Shown here piece by piece: positions 18,083 to 26,411 of a stretch of 49,371 nt of DNA. A program made the translations under genes and the position numbers. This stretch comes from Arenicellales bacterium (GTDB taxonomy: Bacteria; Pseudomonadota; Gammaproteobacteria; Arenicellales; UBA868), in assembly GCA_030754035.1 (NCBI GenBank), contig JASMBC010000005.1:1-49371 (forward strand). Reading direction: 5' to 3'. Within the stretch, counting starts at the first letter, position 1, and the number at the start of each line of letters is the position of its first letter. The notes below the pieces were generated by a model. It saw only the letters and a program-made list of their open reading frames with translations. It was not told the DNA's origin and ran no database searches.

Positions 18083-18100
18083 CATCGCACCTTTGCGATG
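18083..18100 (-). promoter_or_regulatory. Hairpin in the hsp20 leader
   Basis: CATCGCA (18083-18089) and TGCGATG (18094-18100) form a perfect 7-bp stem with a 4-base loop, about 30 bases before the hsp20 start on the minus strand. It could be the 5' hairpin of an RNA thermometer, but I see no clear second hairpin masking the ribosome site. Confidence 0.35.
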
Positions 18101-18122
18101 CATCTTGTTTCGCTGGTATAGA

Positions 18123-18149
18123 TATGGTGGTCACCTGAGATTTTTCAAG
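18123..18149 (-). promoter_or_regulatory. Candidate sigma-32 heat-shock promoter
   Basis: On the minus strand CTTGAAA (18149-18143) matches the sigma-32 -35 element exactly. CCACCATA (18130-18123) resembles the CCCCATnT -10 element, with 12-13 bases between. It lies 70-95 bases before the hsp20 start. Confidence 0.5.
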
Positions 18150-18924
18150 GGTTGTCTTCTAGTTAAGCAAACAAAATTTCAAACTTCAGGTTCACCTTTA
18201 TTGCTGGCTTTCATAGGGAAAGCAGAACACTCTGAAAATATTCTTTTAGAACAACTGGTGCAGATCGATTTATCCAGCGATGGCAGAATTCCACAGATAG
18301 CCTCTCCTTTAGTTGGACACCGGCCACGTCAACCTGGGCAACACCCTGAGTGAACCATAGTAGATGTCGCAGTCCACAGTAGTGGTCCCGTAGACGCTGA
18401 AACAGCTCACGTACATGATTCACTGTACCAAAATTAATGGCGTTATCTATGCGGATCACCACCGTTGGCGTCTAATCGGTCATTTCAAAACTAATGACCT
18501 GCGGGTAAATCAGCCTCAAGACGAGACGAACTGCCAGTAGGCCGACCGCGAATGTGTTGCGCCACAAAGCCTTCGCCTTTTTTTAAATTCATCAAATCGT
18601 CAAAAATGCAACTGGCCCCGGCAATCCGGCTGTAAACCATAAAAGCATCAACCCCACAACGCCAATGAACATATCTCCTATATCAAACTCAGGGTATTAG
18701 ATTTAAATTTTTTTATTGTCCAGTAATTAGTGACAAAGAAAAGCGCCTTTACTCAGTATTTGCAGAGGCGTATTCAGGCGTCTGATTCACTGGTGTCTTC
18801 AGTGGCATTAAGGTTACCCGTCACCTGATATCGGCCTTTTAGGAAATGTTGGCTAATGATCCCGGCATCAGTTACCCTGCCGGCTGACTTCAGAGATCTG
18901 GATCCCACCAGCCCAATCCACCCC
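18150..18924. other. Long gap with no convincing gene
   Basis: About 775 bases between hsp20 and the FAD oxidoreductase. A minus-strand frame at 18211-18462 (83 codons, GTG start) has no ribosome site and no recognisable domain. Around 18670-18760 the sequence turns AT-rich, which may hold the promoter of the FAD oxidoreductase gene. I see no repeat, RNA gene or remnant I can name. Confidence 0.4.
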
Positions 18925-20226
18925 ATGCCTGCACAATATGACGCCGTCGTGATCGGCGCCGGGATCATCGGCACGGCAATAGCCTTCGCCCTTAGCAAGA
19001 ACGGCTGGCACACCCTGGTGGCCGACCTGCGGCCTGGGGCAGGCCAGGGCGCGACCAGCAGTTCGCTGGCGATGGTGCGTACCCAGTATTCTACTCGTGA
19101 GGGCACCGCACTGGCATGGGAGGGATTCCATTGCTGGCAGGATTGGTCTGCGTTTCTCGAGCTCGATACCGATGAACCGATTGCCCCGTTTCATCCAGCG
19201 GGTGTGCTGACATTCAAAACTCCCAACAATGGCTTTCTCAAGCAGCAACTCGAATTTTCGCGGGAACTGGGCATCCCTTACCAGGAGTGGCCACTGTCTA
19301 AACTACAGCGAACCTTCCCTGACTGGGATCTGAATACTTTCGGCCCGCCAGTTCTGTCAGACAACCCACGCTTTGGGACAAGCTCCAAAGAAGAACTGCG
19401 AAGTGTCTTTTTCCCTAAAGGGGGTTACTGTCCGGACCCACAACTGGCCGCCCATAACCTGCAACGGGCTGCCCAGCAACACCACGCTGAATTTCGCTTT
19501 AGCTGCGCGGTCGAAGCGATTCATGCTGATAACGGCCGCGTCACAGGCGTAACACTTTCAAATGGGGAGAAGATCTCCTGCCAGATCGTGGTCAACGCCG
19601 CTGGACCGCATGCTGAAGCGATCAGTGCACTGGCCGGCCTTGCGCAGGCACACAAGATCAAGACCCGTGTCATTCAGCACGAAACTGTGCATATTCACTG
19701 CCCTCAGGCAGCCAGTGCAGATCACACCCCGATCATGCTCTACGACACAGACATTGGCAGTTATGTGCGTGCCGACACGGGAGAAAACATTCTCACCGGC
19801 AGTGTGGGCGCCCAGGATGAAGTTGAACTGCCTGTTGACCCGGATGATTTCGATCGCAATCTTTCGACACAGGCGATTGAGCCACTATACCGCCTGGCGC
19901 AGAGGATTCCGACACTGGGCATTCCCAATACCTTGTCGGGCGTGGCCGATTTGTGGGATGTAAGCGACGACTGGATTCCGATTTATGATCGCACTGATCT
20001 TGCGGGCTTTTATGTCGCCATAGGCACCAGCGGAAACCAGTTCAAGACTGCACCGGCGGTAGGCGAGCTTATGACGACGCTGATCAACGCATGTGAAAAC
20101 GGCAAGGATCATGACCATCAGCCGGTGACCTTTCGCCTTACGCGTACCGGGCATACCATTGCCCTGGGCTTTTTTTCGCGCAACCGCCAGCCCAACCCGG
20201 CCAGCAGCCTCTCGGTTCTGGGTTAA
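18925..20226 (+). CDS. DAO-family FAD-dependent amine oxidoreductase (copy 1)
   Basis: A 433-residue flavoprotein related to the sarcosine oxidase beta subunit and glycine oxidase, which oxidise secondary or N-methyl amines. The FAD-binding GAGIIG is at 11-16 after the beta strand DAVVI. A second nucleotide-contact segment is VVNAAGPHAEAI, and the C-terminal GFYVAIGTSGNQFKTAP closes the FAD site. It is clearly paralogous along its length to the protein at 46253-47560, whose 435 residues support the ATG at 18925 rather than 18856. Its 3' end is six bases from the convergent MmgE/PrpD gene. Substrate unknown. Confidence 0.85.
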   Translation: MPAQYDAVVIGAGIIGTAIAFALSKNGWHTLVADLRPGAGQGATSSSLAMVRTQYSTREGTALAWEGFHCWQDWSAFLELDTDEPIAPFHPAGVLTFKTPNNGFLKQQLEFSRELGIPYQEWPLSKLQRTFPDWDLNTFGPPVLSDNPRFGTSSKEELRSVFFPKGGYCPDPQLAAHNLQRAAQQHHAEFRFSCAVEAIHADNGRVTGVTLSNGEKISCQIVVNAAGPHAEAISALAGLAQAHKIKTRVIQHETVHIHCPQAASADHTPIMLYDTDIGSYVRADTGENILTGSVGAQDEVELPVDPDDFDRNLSTQAIEPLYRLAQRIPTLGIPNTLSGVADLWDVSDDWIPIYDRTDLAGFYVAIGTSGNQFKTAPAVGELMTTLINACENGKDHDHQPVTFRLTRTGHTIALGFFSRNRQPNPASSLSVLG

Positions 20227-20232
20227 TCCGGT

Positions 20233-21609
20233 TCAGGCGGCCGCTGCAAAAAGCGCATCGACCGATTCCTGTTGGTCCAGGGACATCAGCTGCTGGTGTA
20301 ATTCACTGGCCGCATCGCCGATGACCGGCTCGGCCAAAGACAAAAACTTTGCCCGGTGCACTGCGTCTTCGGGAAAGTTTTCGGGCTCGCCCCGGGGTAT
20401 CTCCACGCAGCGACTCTGGTGGGATCCGTCACGAAACTGAACAGTCACTCGACCCCCCATCCGTTCGGGATAGATCGCCTCCATCTCGGGATCCTCACTG
20501 ACATCAATACGCTCAGCCAGGGCTAGTGTGTCTGGCTCGTCGAGGTAACGCGCATAATCATCCCAGGCAAGGTTACCCGTTTGTGCTGCAACGGCGGCAG
20601 TAAAGTGCATGGAAAACTGACCGCCAACCACGCCCTGGGGCTTGCGGCGGAAGTCCTGCGGCAGCGCAGTCAGATCCATACCCTTGCGCGGCAGGCCAAT
20701 CGTAATCTGGGCAATATCCGATTCGGCCACCCCCGTTCCGACGATATCAATAACAGCGTCGATTGCAGCATGACTGAACCGGCATGACGGGTACGGCTTA
20801 ACACCGATCTCTAAGGTTTCCCAATGCTCATGCAATGCGTGTATCGCAAGGTCCGAATCGGGATCCGGCGTATAACTTTTTAAGAAACCGCAATCGCCCT
20901 CAATGGCATCGGCTGCGCCGATAAAACCCTCAGCCGCCAGGGAGGCTGCTATTACACCTACCATAGCCGCATTACCTACCTGGAAACGCTTGGTCCAGGC
21001 GCTGTTGACCAAGAACTGCATCGACCCCGCCGCCTGGCTCAGGCAGATACCCAGCGCCATCTCCAGATGCTGCGCGTCCAGTCCCAGTGCCCGTCCGGCG
21101 GACACGGTTGCTCCGAAAGCGCCAGCGGTTGCAGTTGGGTGAAAGCCCCGGTCGTAATGATCTGCCGGTTTTAACGCGCGCCCCAGCCGACACACCACTT
21201 CATAGCCCGCGATAACCCCTGCTAGCACATCGGCACCATGAGCACCTGCCATCTGGCCACCCGCCAGTGCAGCTGCAAGTATCGGGGCACTCGGGTGTAC
21301 GGTAGCTGCGATATGAGTGTCATCAAAATCCAGGCTGTGAATCAACGTTCCGTTGATCAACGCCGCAGCCGGAAAAGCATATCCTTGGGCATCAGCAAAC
21401 ACACCGCCGCTGCCATGACCGATACCCATGCGCTGTATCGCGGCTAACAGCGCAGGTGTGGACTCAGCCTCACGCCGACCCCGGATCGCAATCCCAACAC
21501 TGTCCGCTACAAGCAGGCAAGCACGTTCAACCACAGGCCGGGGTACATTCTTCAGGTTCAGCGAACTGGCAAATTCGCAAACCGTCGCGGTGACTCCCTT
21601 TGCTCCCAC
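20233..21609 (-). CDS. MmgE/PrpD family protein
   Basis: A 458-residue protein of the family that includes 2-methylcitrate dehydratase (PrpD), immune-responsive gene 1/aconitate decarboxylase and epimerase-like members. The hallmark segment FDDTHIAATVHPSAPILAAALA and the GFHPTATAGAFGAT motif are both intact, so an active dehydratase or decarboxylase is expected. No prpB or prpC is near, so methylcitrate is not the likely substrate. It is the last gene of a minus-strand operon with enoyl-CoA hydratase, a CMD-family protein and an alpha/beta hydrolase, implying breakdown of an organic acid. Confidence 0.85.
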   Translation of the reverse strand: MGAKGVTATVCEFASSLNLKNVPRPVVERACLLVADSVGIAIRGRREAESTPALLAAIQRMGIGHGSGGVFADAQGYAFPAAALINGTLIHSLDFDDTHIAATVHPSAPILAAALAGGQMAGAHGADVLAGVIAGYEVVCRLGRALKPADHYDRGFHPTATAGAFGATVSAGRALGLDAQHLEMALGICLSQAAGSMQFLVNSAWTKRFQVGNAAMVGVIAASLAAEGFIGAADAIEGDCGFLKSYTPDPDSDLAIHALHEHWETLEIGVKPYPSCRFSHAAIDAVIDIVGTGVAESDIAQITIGLPRKGMDLTALPQDFRRKPQGVVGGQFSMHFTAAVAAQTGNLAWDDYARYLDEPDTLALAERIDVSEDPEMEAIYPERMGGRVTVQFRDGSHQSRCVEIPRGEPENFPEDAVHRAKFLSLAEPVIGDAASELHQQLMSLDQQESVDALFAAAA

Positions 21610-21662
21610 CGGTTTTCTCCTTTGATTCTTAACCCGCTTTCCATAAAAGCAGGTGAAAATTG

Positions 21663-22454
21663 CTAGCAGCCCTTGAAATCCGCTTTTCGCTTTTCGTTAA
21701 AGGCTGTAATACCCTCGCGCCGATCCTCGGTGGGCACCGTCTGGTTGTAGGCTTGCAGCTCCACCTCATAATCAGCCTTAAGCTGCTCGTGCGCGGCATG
21801 GTTCAGCGCCTGAAGGGCACTGCGCACAGCAATCGGGCCGTTGTCAGCAATCCTCTGCGCTACGCTGCGAACCGTCTTGATCAATTCATCCGGTTCGCAT
21901 ATCTGGTTGATCAGCCCCCACTGCAGGGCTTGCTCAGCGGTAAACGGCGTACCTGTAAGTATGATTTCCTTGGCCCGGCGTATGCCAACTGCCGAAGGCA
22001 GATATTGAGTGCCCGCCATGCCCGGCATGATTCCCAGCGTAGTCTCGGTCAGGGCAAAACGGGCATGGCTGGCAGCATAGGCAAAATCACAGGACAGCGT
22101 CAGTTCGGCCCCACCGCCGAAGGCAGCGCCGTTGATTGCACCCAGCAAAGGTGTCGGGCAATCTATTAATGCACGAGCTAAATTCTCAAACACCACGTGC
22201 TGGGCATACCACTCGTCATCGCTCATACCATGGCGTTGCTTGAGATCACCACCGGCGCAAAAAGCGCGATCACCACTACCGGTGAGTATGATGCACCGGG
22301 CCTGGCGCGCGCCTGAAACAAAATCGCTGAAAACTTCTAAGAGCTCTTCAGCCATTTGGGTATTGAATGCGTTCGCCACCTCTGGTCGATTCAGGGTGAT
22401 CCAGGTCAGATGATCCTGCCGGTCAACGATGATTGTCTTAAAACTATTACTCAT
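21663..22454 (-). CDS. Enoyl-CoA hydratase/isomerase family protein
   Basis: A 263-residue crotonase-fold enzyme. The oxyanion-hole segments RAFCAGGDLKQ and GAAFGGGAELTL are present, and both catalytic glutamates are in place: Glu117 in GGGAEL and Glu137 in LTETTLGIMP. Full hydratase activity is therefore plausible. It is in an operon-like row with CMD-family and hydrolase genes upstream and the MmgE/PrpD gene 53 bases downstream. It differs from the CaiD-like crotonase at 29490-30302. The substrate is not evident. Confidence 0.87.
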   Translation of the reverse strand: MSNSFKTIIVDRQDHLTWITLNRPEVANAFNTQMAEELLEVFSDFVSGARQARCIILTGSGDRAFCAGGDLKQRHGMSDDEWYAQHVVFENLARALIDCPTPLLGAINGAAFGGGAELTLSCDFAYAASHARFALTETTLGIMPGMAGTQYLPSAVGIRRAKEIILTGTPFTAEQALQWGLINQICEPDELIKTVRSVAQRIADNGPIAVRSALQALNHAAHEQLKADYEVELQAYNQTVPTEDRREGITAFNEKRKADFKGC

Positions 22455-22576
22455 ATTTGTAGTGGGCTTTGACTGTCGTCTGAAAGCTATTTATAGGCCA
22501 ACATGGATGAGGTCGCAACGTTTGTGCACTATCCATCGCATGCCGTTGGTATTCCAAAATGCACTGCGTCCTGAGT

Positions 22577-22957
22577 CTATTCGCCATCGAGTTCAGCAAA
22601 CACCTTTTTTGCAATACGATGGCATTCGACCGCAACTGGAACTCCGCAGTAAATTGCAATCTGGTTGAGAATGGCTTTTAACTCTTCCCGAGTGACGCCG
22701 TTGACCATCGCCCCGCGAAAATGCAGTTCCCATTCATGCATTCGGTTAAGCGCTGCGATCATCGTGACATTTAGCATGCTGCGGGTTTTCCGGTCCAAGG
22801 TATCATCGCCCCACACAGCACCCCAGCAGTATTCAGTCAGCAGTTCCTGAAAATCACGTGCAAATTCACTGGCGTTGGCCAGCGCATTATCAACGTACTC
22901 GGCGCCGAGCACATCGCGGCGGGTTGCCAAACCCTTATCAAAGCGTTCCTGATCCAT
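22577..22957 (-). CDS. Carboxymuconolactone decarboxylase (PcaC-like) protein
   Basis: A 126-residue helical protein resembling PcaC, which decarboxylates 4-carboxymuconolactone. The conserved core is EWELHFRGAMVNGVTREELK followed by a YCGVP segment and a trailing ECHRIA helix. The CxxC of the AhpD branch is absent, so it is not a peroxidase partner. ATG 22957 has AGGAGA six bases upstream, better than the frame start at 23038. The neighbouring alpha/beta hydrolase resembles PcaD, the next enzyme of the beta-ketoadipate pathway, but no protocatechuate dioxygenase is present, so another lactone acid may be the substrate. Confidence 0.82.
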   Translation of the reverse strand: MDQERFDKGLATRRDVLGAEYVDNALANASEFARDFQELLTEYCWGAVWGDDTLDRKTRSMLNVTMIAALNRMHEWELHFRGAMVNGVTREELKAILNQIAIYCGVPVAVECHRIAKKVFAELDGE

Positions 22958-23061
22958 AAAAGTCTCCTGTCGAAAAGGGCTGATTATGCCTGTATGAATA
23001 TACTGGTGGGCAATTAGAGTGTGCCCGGCCTGTAGCATATCGCCAAGGCTCGAACCACACC

Positions 23062-23868
23062 CTAGCTATTCGCCCGGATGAATTCGAGCAATATCGTATT
23101 GACCGCGTTCGGATCTTCCAGCGATGCCAGGTGGTGCAATCCAGGCAGCACCACAACCTTGCCTGCGACCAGGTCTGCACCCATGCGCTGGGCAATCGCC
23201 GGCGTGGACCCCACATCCTTTTCTCCAGTCAAAACAAGAGCTGGACAGCAGACCTTTTTCAGCACATTGCCGATCTCAGCATCAGCATTCACCAATGCCT
23301 CGTAAGCGGCTGTATAGGCCGCAAGATCATTGGCCAGCAGTTTCTCGGATACCTGTTTCACCCGATCCGGGTGGGTCGCCTTGAAATCGTCATCGAACCA
23401 ACGGTCGATTGCCGCTTGGGCAATAGGCGCTAGACCTTGCTCTTTTGTAGTTTGCAAGCGTTCGTGCATACCCTTGAGTTCCGCTTCGCTACGCCGGTAA
23501 ACCGTATTCATCAGCGTAAGGGTTTTCAGTCGCGCCGAAAACTGCCCGGCGAAGGCCTGAGCGATAACTCCGCCCATAGATAAACCCACAAGATGGACTC
23601 GATCAATCGCAAGATGCTCCAGCAGTTGCACCAGTTGCTCAACAAAACTAAAGATACCCTCTATCCGCTCCGCGGGAGCGGTGCGCCCGTGCCCGAGCAT
23701 GTCGTAGCGAATGACCTGATGGGTTTTTGCAAGCGCAGGCACCTGCAGATCCCACATGGTGTGATCAAGGCCAACCCCATGGATCAGTACAATCGGCTCA
23801 GCGTTATTAGCAGCACCCGAAATGTCATACCAGGTGCCCTCAGGACTGTAATCACTGCAATGTGGCAT
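23062..23868 (-). CDS. Alpha/beta hydrolase, PcaD/TgnD-like
   Basis: A 268-residue alpha/beta-hydrolase-fold enzyme. The oxyanion motif HGVGLDHTMW starts at 30, the nucleophile is Ser97 in GLSMGG, and the acid and base lie in GEKDVG and LPGLHHLA. It resembles 3-oxoadipate enol-lactonases. Hydrolases of this fold also cleave N-formyl or enamide intermediates in N-heterocycle breakdown, such as trigonelline. It heads the minus-strand operon 23868-20233 and is divergent from ridA and the aldehyde dehydrogenase across a 100-base promoter region. Confidence 0.82.
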   Translation of the reverse strand: MPHCSDYSPEGTWYDISGAANNAEPIVLIHGVGLDHTMWDLQVPALAKTHQVIRYDMLGHGRTAPAERIEGIFSFVEQLVQLLEHLAIDRVHLVGLSMGGVIAQAFAGQFSARLKTLTLMNTVYRRSEAELKGMHERLQTTKEQGLAPIAQAAIDRWFDDDFKATHPDRVKQVSEKLLANDLAAYTAAYEALVNADAEIGNVLKKVCCPALVLTGEKDVGSTPAIAQRMGADLVAGKVVVLPGLHHLASLEDPNAVNTILLEFIRANS

Positions 23869-23968
23869 TTTTTTGCGAAAATTCCTTAAGGTCGTATAAA
23901 GGTAGCCGGCATGAACCGAACCTGTGCTATTTTAGTCGGACAAGTCTAAGAGACGGTCATATTCTGCG

Positions 23969-24373
23969 ATGAATCAGTCCCAAAAAAAGATCATCGGCAA
24001 GCCGCTGGTTATCAATGGCCGCCAGCTGTCGCTGTCGCGAGCAGTGCGCGCCGGTGACTTTGTCTTTTTGACCGGGCAAGTTCCCATGGTCAACGGCAAG
24101 GTCATGACCAGCGGCGATATCGAGGAACAGACCCGGGCCTGCCTTGAAAACATCCGTGAGACCCTGGCTGAAGCCGGCTGTGCTCTGTGCGATGTGGTCA
24201 AGTCAATGGTCTGGCTACGTTCGCGTGACGATTTCGGGGGGTTCGACGCAATCTACGCTGAGTATTTTCCTGATGGTCCACCGGCGCGTTCAGCACTGAT
24301 CAGTGATTTTCTGGTGGACATTCGCGTAGAAATTGAATGCATCGCATACAAACCACTGGAACAAAGAGGGTAG
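23969..24373 (+). CDS. RidA/YjgF/YER057c family protein
   Basis: A 134-residue trimeric chorismate-mutase-like fold. Family features are the FVFLTGQVP strand, the QTRACLENIRETLAEAG helix and the C-terminal IECIAY segment; the arginine of RidA imine deaminases seems to be kept in the PPARSAL segment. RidA hydrolyses enamine/imine intermediates; relatives act as 2-aminomuconate deaminase or in pyrimidine breakdown (RutC). Here it is seven bases upstream of an aldehyde dehydrogenase and clearly in one operon with it, which favours a catabolic role over general housekeeping. Confidence 0.9.
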   Translation: MNQSQKKIIGKPLVINGRQLSLSRAVRAGDFVFLTGQVPMVNGKVMTSGDIEEQTRACLENIRETLAEAGCALCDVVKSMVWLRSRDDFGGFDAIYAEYFPDGPPARSALISDFLVDIRVEIECIAYKPLEQRG

Positions 24374-24379
24374 CAGTCA

Positions 24380-25864
24380 ATGACTGAACTAAAGCAATAT
24401 CAGATGTTTATTGATGGTCAATGGGTTGATTCACAGGACGGCAACACTTTTGCCAGCATTAACCCTGCTACCGGCGAAGCCTGGGCCGAAGTGCCCGAAG
24501 CCAGCGAGGCCGATGTCAACCGTGCGGTGGAGGCGGCACACCGGGCCTTTACCGAGGGCCCCTGGTCAAGCATGACTGCAACTGCTCGAGGCAAACTGAT
24601 GCGTCGCCTCGCTGAGGTGCTTAGCGAACATTCGGAATCACTGGGACGGTGTGAAACCGTTGATACTGGGAAACTCTTCAAGGAAACCCGCTGGCAGGCT
24701 AATTACATTTCCGACTTTTTTTATTATTACGCCGGCCTTGCGGATAAAGTCTGTGGCGAGACGCTACCGATCGACAAACCAGACATGATGACAATGACCC
24801 TGCGCGAGCCGCTGGGTGTAGTCGCTGCTGTCGTGCCCTGGAACTCGCAACTTTTTCTGGTCGCGGTCAAGATCGGTCCAGCCCTGGCAGCTGGCAACAC
24901 GGTCGTTCTCAAAGCTTCAGAACATGCCTCGGCCCCAATGCTCGAATTTGCCCGGGTTTTCGAAGAAGTTGGTTTTCCGCCAGGGGTTTTCAACGTCGTT
25001 ACAGGGCACGGAGAGCCTTGTGGCCGAACCCTCACCAGTCACCCACTGGTGGATCGCATCAGTTTTACCGGCGGGCCCGAGACCGCCCGCCATGTCATGC
25101 GCAACGCTGCTGAGAACTTTGCCCAGGTTTCCCTGGAACTGGGCGGCAAGTCGCCAGTGATTGTTTTTGAAGATGCAGACCTTGAAAGTGCAGTTAATGG
25201 CGTATTGCTCAGCATTTTCAGCGCCAGCGGGCAAAGTTGTGTTGCCGGATCCCGCCTGTTGCTGCACCAATCCATCCATGATGAGGTGCTGGCGCGGGTA
25301 ACAGAAAAAGCAGCCAAGATCCGTATCGGCGACCCCTTGGACGATGCCAGCCAGATGGGGCCTTTGGCCACCCAAGCCCAGATTGACAATATTCATGCCA
25401 CCGTTGCGGACGCCACCGCGAACGGTGCCACACTTATCTATGGCGGCAAAACACCCCAAGGGCACGATAACGGCTGGTATATAGAGCCAACCATCGTGGA
25501 CTGCCCAAACCAGCAGATCGGTGTAGTACAGAACGAACTTTTCGGGCCGGTGGTCAGTGCGCTCACATTCCATGATGAGGCCGATGCTCTTAGCCAAGCC
25601 AACGACACGCGCTTTGGTCTTGCTGCAGGAATTTTTACCCGTGATGGCGGTCGCGCCTTACGTGTCAGCAAGGCGGTACGAGCGGGAATCGTCTGGGTCA
25701 ACACCTACCGTATGGTTTCACCGCTGGCGCCGTTTGGCGGCTACAAAGACAGTGGCTATGGCCGCGAATCAGGCATGCAAGCCATCTACGACTATACGCG
25801 TCCAAAAACCGTCTGGCTGAACACCTCAGCAGAACCCATCACCGACCCGTTTGTCATGCGGTGA
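24380..25864 (+). CDS. NAD(P)-dependent aldehyde dehydrogenase
   Basis: A 494-residue ALDH. Catalytic residues are in place: Asn155 in VPWNSQ, Glu253 in LELGGKSP and Cys287 in SGQSCVAGS. It belongs to the broad group that includes 2-aminomuconate semialdehyde, betaine aldehyde and the trigonelline-intermediate dehydrogenase TgnC. Co-transcribed with ridA upstream; an LLM-type monooxygenase gene follows on the same strand. This context suggests oxidation of a ring-cleavage semialdehyde. Its last 11 bases overlap the end of the convergent SnoaL-like gene. Confidence 0.92.
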   Translation: MTELKQYQMFIDGQWVDSQDGNTFASINPATGEAWAEVPEASEADVNRAVEAAHRAFTEGPWSSMTATARGKLMRRLAEVLSEHSESLGRCETVDTGKLFKETRWQANYISDFFYYYAGLADKVCGETLPIDKPDMMTMTLREPLGVVAAVVPWNSQLFLVAVKIGPALAAGNTVVLKASEHASAPMLEFARVFEEVGFPPGVFNVVTGHGEPCGRTLTSHPLVDRISFTGGPETARHVMRNAAENFAQVSLELGGKSPVIVFEDADLESAVNGVLLSIFSASGQSCVAGSRLLLHQSIHDEVLARVTEKAAKIRIGDPLDDASQMGPLATQAQIDNIHATVADATANGATLIYGGKTPQGHDNGWYIEPTIVDCPNQQIGVVQNELFGPVVSALTFHDEADALSQANDTRFGLAAGIFTRDGGRALRVSKAVRAGIVWVNTYRMVSPLAPFGGYKDSGYGRESGMQAIYDYTRPKTVWLNTSAEPITDPFVMR

Positions 25865-26192
25865 CCTGCTTGTAGTAGGTATCCTTTTTCAGGACCTTAT
25901 CCTCGCGGAAAGTCCAAAGGCCGCGACCTGGCTGATTGATCGGGCCGGTACCGGTAACCCGCCACTCGGTTACGGCCCGCTCACCACTGATCCAGCTATG
26001 GGTATCCCCCCCATGGATATCCGGTACGGCAGCAAAGCGTTTGGCAGGCGCCGTGCGAATAGCATTGTTACCCTTGAAGCACTCGCCGTAGGGATGCGCG
26101 CCTGCCGCCAGCAAAAACTCACCGTCCTCATCAAAACTTTCGACAATCGCCTCAAGATCCTTATTGTTAAAAGCCGAAAGAATCTCCCCCAT
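25854..26192 (-). CDS. SnoaL-like (NTF2-fold) protein
   Basis: A small cone-shaped NTF2-like fold protein, 112 residues from ATG 26192. MGEILSAFNNKDLEAIVESF and FDEDGEF are the typical first helix and strand; WxVTGTG and a C-terminal KKDTYYKQ strand complete the fold. Members are polyketide cyclases, isomerases or unknown ligand binders. Oddly, a strong AGGAGG (26218-26223) lies far from this ATG but four bases from an in-frame ATA at 26211-26213, which would add ISVTLKR. The true start may be that ATA. It overlaps the aldehyde dehydrogenase tail-to-tail. Confidence 0.75.
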   Translation of the reverse strand: MGEILSAFNNKDLEAIVESFDEDGEFLLAAGAHPYGECFKGNNAIRTAPAKRFAAVPDIHGGDTHSWISGERAVTEWRVTGTGPINQPGRGLWTFREDKVLKKDTYYKQVTA

Positions 26193-26411
26193 TCTCTTCA
26201 GTGTTACGCTTATCTTTCCTCCTGGGAAATTTACCGGAACGGGCAACAGCACTTGGCGCGGCTGGCTACTCTAATTGCAGAGCTCGAAAAATCAGCTAAT
26301 CCCTTGTGCGGATTATTTGCCGGGTCTTACTCAAGATCAAGCAGGGCTTTTACTTTATCTGCCCATGCGGTGCTAGACTCATCGCGTTCAAAAATCCACG
26401 AGGAAGAGCAG

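Noticed and set aside
18211-18462. 83-codon minus-strand frame in the long gap
   Set aside because: GTG start without ribosome site, no domain, and isolated. Not enough support for a gene.
25851-26411. Long N-terminal extension of the LLM oxygenase
   Set aside because: The extension is read antisense through the SnoaL-like gene and ALDH end. The family N-terminus and a ribosome site are at GTG 26412.
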